Source: an uncultured bacterium
Lineage (GTDB): Bacteria > Acidobacteriota > Thermoanaerobaculia > Multivoradales > JAHEKO01
Assembly (NCBI GenBank): GCA_938016625.1
Contig: CALILB010000222.1
Location: forward strand, 1 to 7,931
Direction of reading: 5' to 3'
DNA: 7,931 bases
Positions 5,771 through 7,931 of this stretch are shown here, one piece after another. A program made the translations under genes and the position numbers. The notes below the pieces were generated by a model. The model was given only the letters and a program-made list of their open reading frames with translations. It was not told the DNA's origin and searched no databases. How positions within the stretch are numbered: position 1 is the first letter of the stretch; each line of letters begins with the position of its first letter.

Positions 5771-7931
5771 CGCCAAGTTCGTGGTGATCGACGGCAACGA
5801 GCTCAGCTTCGAGCCCGGGGAGACCATTCTGGAGGCGGCCCGGCGTGCCGAGATCGAGATTCCGACTCTCTGCTACGACGACCGGCTGACACCGGCCGGA
5901 GCCTGCCGGATCTGTCTGGTCGAGGTCGACGGTGCACCGCTCATGCAGCCGGCCTGCGCCACCCGAGCTACCGCCGAGATGGTGGTGCGGACCAACACCC
6001 AACGGGTCGACCGCAATCGCAAGTTCATCCTCTCGCTCCACCTGGCCGACACCATCCAGGATCGCGAGATCGCCGAGGACAACAACCCCTCCCGGGTCCA
6101 CGAGCTGGCGGAGACTTACGGCACGGCCGGTGAATGGACCTCGGTTGTCAGCCCCCGTCAGGGCCGTCCACAAGACACCAATCGCTTTATCGAGTTTCGA
6201 GCCGATCGCTGTATCGCCTGCTCGCTCTGCACCCGCTACTGCAACGAGGTCGAGGCCGTAAGCGCCATCACCCTGGCGTATCGCGGCGCCCACACCACCA
6301 TCGCCACCGCCGACGACCAGAGCCTGACCGACACCACCTGCGAGCTTTGCGGCGGCTGTGTCGATGTCTGCCCCACCGGCGCCATGACCGAAAAGCAGGC
6401 GTTGGAGTGGGGCAAGCCGGAGCGCGAGCTCGAGAAGGTGCGCTCCACCTGCAACTTTTGTGGTGTCGGTTGTCAGGTCGATCTCAATGTGGACCGCGAG
6501 GCCAACCGGGTGGTCAAGGTCACCAGCCCACCACCGGGGACCACCGTCAACGACGGCAACCTCTGTGTGAAGGGCCGCTTTGCCAACGATTTCATCCACC
6601 ACCCGGACCGGCTTACCGAGCCACTGGTCCGCGACAACGGCGAGCTCAGACCTGCCACCTGGGACGAGGCGCTCGACCGGGTGGCCACGGGTCTCGCCGG
6701 GGTCAAGGAGCGCCACGGCAACGACGCTCTGGCCTTTATCAGCTCCAGCCGCTGCACCAAGGAAGAGAACTACCTGATGCAGAAACTGGCGCGCGCGGCC
6801 TTTCAGACCCACAACGTCCATCAATGCGCAGCCACGTGACATGCCCCCACGGTCGCCGGTCTGGTGACCACCTACGGAGCCGGGGCGATGACCAACTCGA
6901 TCCCCGAGATCCGCGACGCCGATTTTCTGTTTGTCACCGGCTCCAACACCACCGAGGCCCACCCCATCATCGCCATGGAGATGAAGCGGGCGGTGCAGCG
7001 GGGCGCCCGGCTGGCGGTCAGCGATCCGCGGGCCATCTGGATGACCGAGATCGCCGACTGGCACATGCAGATCAAGCCGGGCAGCGATGTGTGGCTACTC
7101 AATGCCATGGCCCACGTGATCGTCAGCGAGGGGCTGGAGAACCGGGAGTGGATCGAAGCCAACACCGAAGACTTCGACGCGGTGCGTGACACCGTTCTGC
7201 GCTACCCGCCCGAAGAGGCGGAGAAGGTCACCGGGGTGCCGGCCGAGATGATCCGTGAGGTGGCCCGCGCCTACGCCACCACCGAGAAAGCAGGCATCTA
7301 CTACACGCTGGGGATCACCGAGCACACCTGTGGCACCGACAACGTCTATGCGCTCTCCAACCTGGTGCTGATGACCGGTCATCTGGGGATCCGCTCGGCG
7401 GGGATGAATCCCTTGCGCGGCCAGAACAACGTCCAGGGGGCCAACGACGCGGGCGCCACACCGGTCTTCTACCCCGGCTATCAGCGGGCCGAAGAGCCCG
7501 AGGTGCGAGAGAAGTTCGGCCGCGCCTGGGGTGTCGAGCAGTCGACCACCCGTGGCCTCAACCTCAACGAGATGATGAAGGTCGTGGGCAAGACCATCCA
7601 AGGTATCTATCTCATGGGTGAGGACATCGTCATGTCCGAGCCCAATGTCGGCAAGCTCGAGGAAGCCCTCAACGACATCGACTTCCTCGTCGTCCAAGAC
7701 ATCTTTCTCAACGAGACCTGTCGCTACGCCGACGTGGTCCTGCCGGCCACCTGTTTTGCCGAAAAGGATGGCGTCTTTACCAACTCCGACCGCCGGGTCC
7801 AACTCGTGCGCAAGGCGGTCGAGCCCCCGGGGCGAGCCCGTACCGACTGGGAAATCCTGCTCGAGGTGATGAAGCGCTGCGGTCTGCAGCAGCCCGACTA
7901 TGCCGGGCCGGCCGAGATCTACGCCGAGATG
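5763..7931 (+). CDS. fdhF: Selenocysteine-containing formate dehydrogenase catalytic (alpha) subunit; UGA at 6837-6839 read as Sec; 3' end outside window
   Basis: It oxidises formate to CO2 at a bis-molybdopterin Mo/W centre. The ATG at 5763 has GGAG six bases upstream and overlaps the previous gene by 8 bases. Domains in order: [2Fe-2S] ferredoxin (C37, C48, C51, C65); a two-cluster ferredoxin domain (C150/C153/C156/C160 and C193/C196/C199/C203); then the molybdopterin oxidoreductase with its [4Fe-4S] site C230/C233/C237/C268 and the conserved K270. The in-frame TGA encodes residue 359 in the context NVHQCAAT-U-HAPTVAGL, the active-site motif of Sec formate dehydrogenases (U then His). Arg552 in PLRGQNNVQG lies 193 residues later, the same spacing as U140-R333 in E. 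coli FdhF. The frame stays open and conserved to the window end (723 codons), so this is not a pseudogene. About 200 C-terminal residues, including the rest of the cofactor-binding domain, should lie beyond. The His-Cys3 cluster motif usual after the first domain is absent. Confidence 0.93.
6837..6890 (+). promoter_or_regulatory. Bacterial SECIS element with the Sec UGA codon
   Basis: Directly after the UGA (6837-6839), the RNA can form a hairpin. CAU-GCCCC (6840-6847) pairs with GGGGC and AUG (6882-6886 and 6888-6890, one bulged G). An upper stem GGUC-GCC (6851-6857) pairs with GGU-GACC (6863-6869, one G-U pair) around the loop GGUCU (6858-6862). The loop sequence and its 18-base distance from the UGA match what I recall of the E. 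coli fdhF SECIS, whose apical loop GU contacts SelB. Unlike E. coli, no bulged U is evident in the upper stem. This element would recruit SelB with Sec-tRNA to recode the stop. Confidence 0.85.

Noticed and set aside
5763..6839. A 358-residue stand-alone ferredoxin/molybdopterin protein, or a nonsense-mutated pseudogene
   Set aside because: The stop is UGA exactly at the Sec site, the reading frame remains intact and conserved afterwards, and a SECIS hairpin is present.
5646..7064. A 472-residue minus-strand open frame
   Set aside because: It is antisense to the clearly conserved formate dehydrogenase gene, has low-complexity Gly/Asp/Val composition, and is typical of reverse frames in GC-rich DNA.
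1..7931. tRNA, rRNA, CRISPR array, insertion sequence or phage genes
   Set aside because: No such repeats, transposase frames or structural RNA signatures were seen. All stretches over 300 bases are coding except the regulatory region 3561-3946, whose contents are listed.

Overview
The window is GC-rich, densely coded Gram-negative bacterial DNA with two divergent operons that meet in a regulatory region at about 3561-3946. An outer-membrane TonB-dependent receptor with an N-terminal carboxypeptidase-regulatory-like domain, together with a selenocysteine formate dehydrogenase, suggests an Acidobacteriota-like or related deep-branching organism. That placement is an inference from gene style only.

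Left, minus strand (1-3713): a TPP (thiamine pyrophosphate) riboswitch precedes a TonB-dependent receptor (1185-3560), a PnuC/PnuT-family vitamin transporter (579-1166), a stand-alone NadR-type ribosylnicotinamide-kinase-like protein (52-579), and the first codons of another possible gene (1-44). The riboswitch points to thiamine as the cargo. The receptor would bring it across the outer membrane, the PnuT-like channel across the inner membrane, and the kinase would trap it by phosphorylation. A hairpin over the receptor's ribosome binding site suggests translational control.

Right, plus strand (about 3878 to the end): a sigma-54 type -24/-12 promoter is followed by a 73-residue cysteine-rich protein of unknown function (3947-4168), a fused NuoE-NuoF NADH-dehydrogenase-type subunit (4253-5770), and a molybdenum/tungsten formate dehydrogenase catalytic subunit (5763 to beyond 7931). 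The catalytic gene carries an in-frame UGA at 6837-6839, at exactly the position of the catalytic selenocysteine, with a SECIS-like hairpin just downstream. A standard ORF caller would split this gene into a false 358-residue protein and a second fragment. Together the two large subunits should form a soluble NAD-dependent formate dehydrogenase: formate is oxidised at the Sec/molybdopterin site and electrons pass through Fe-S clusters to FMN and NAD+.

The most useful results are the Sec recoding, the sigma-54 promoter, the missing His-Cys3 cluster site in the catalytic subunit, the small Cys-rich protein heading the formate operon, and the apparent recruitment of a NadR-type kinase into a thiamine-salvage operon.
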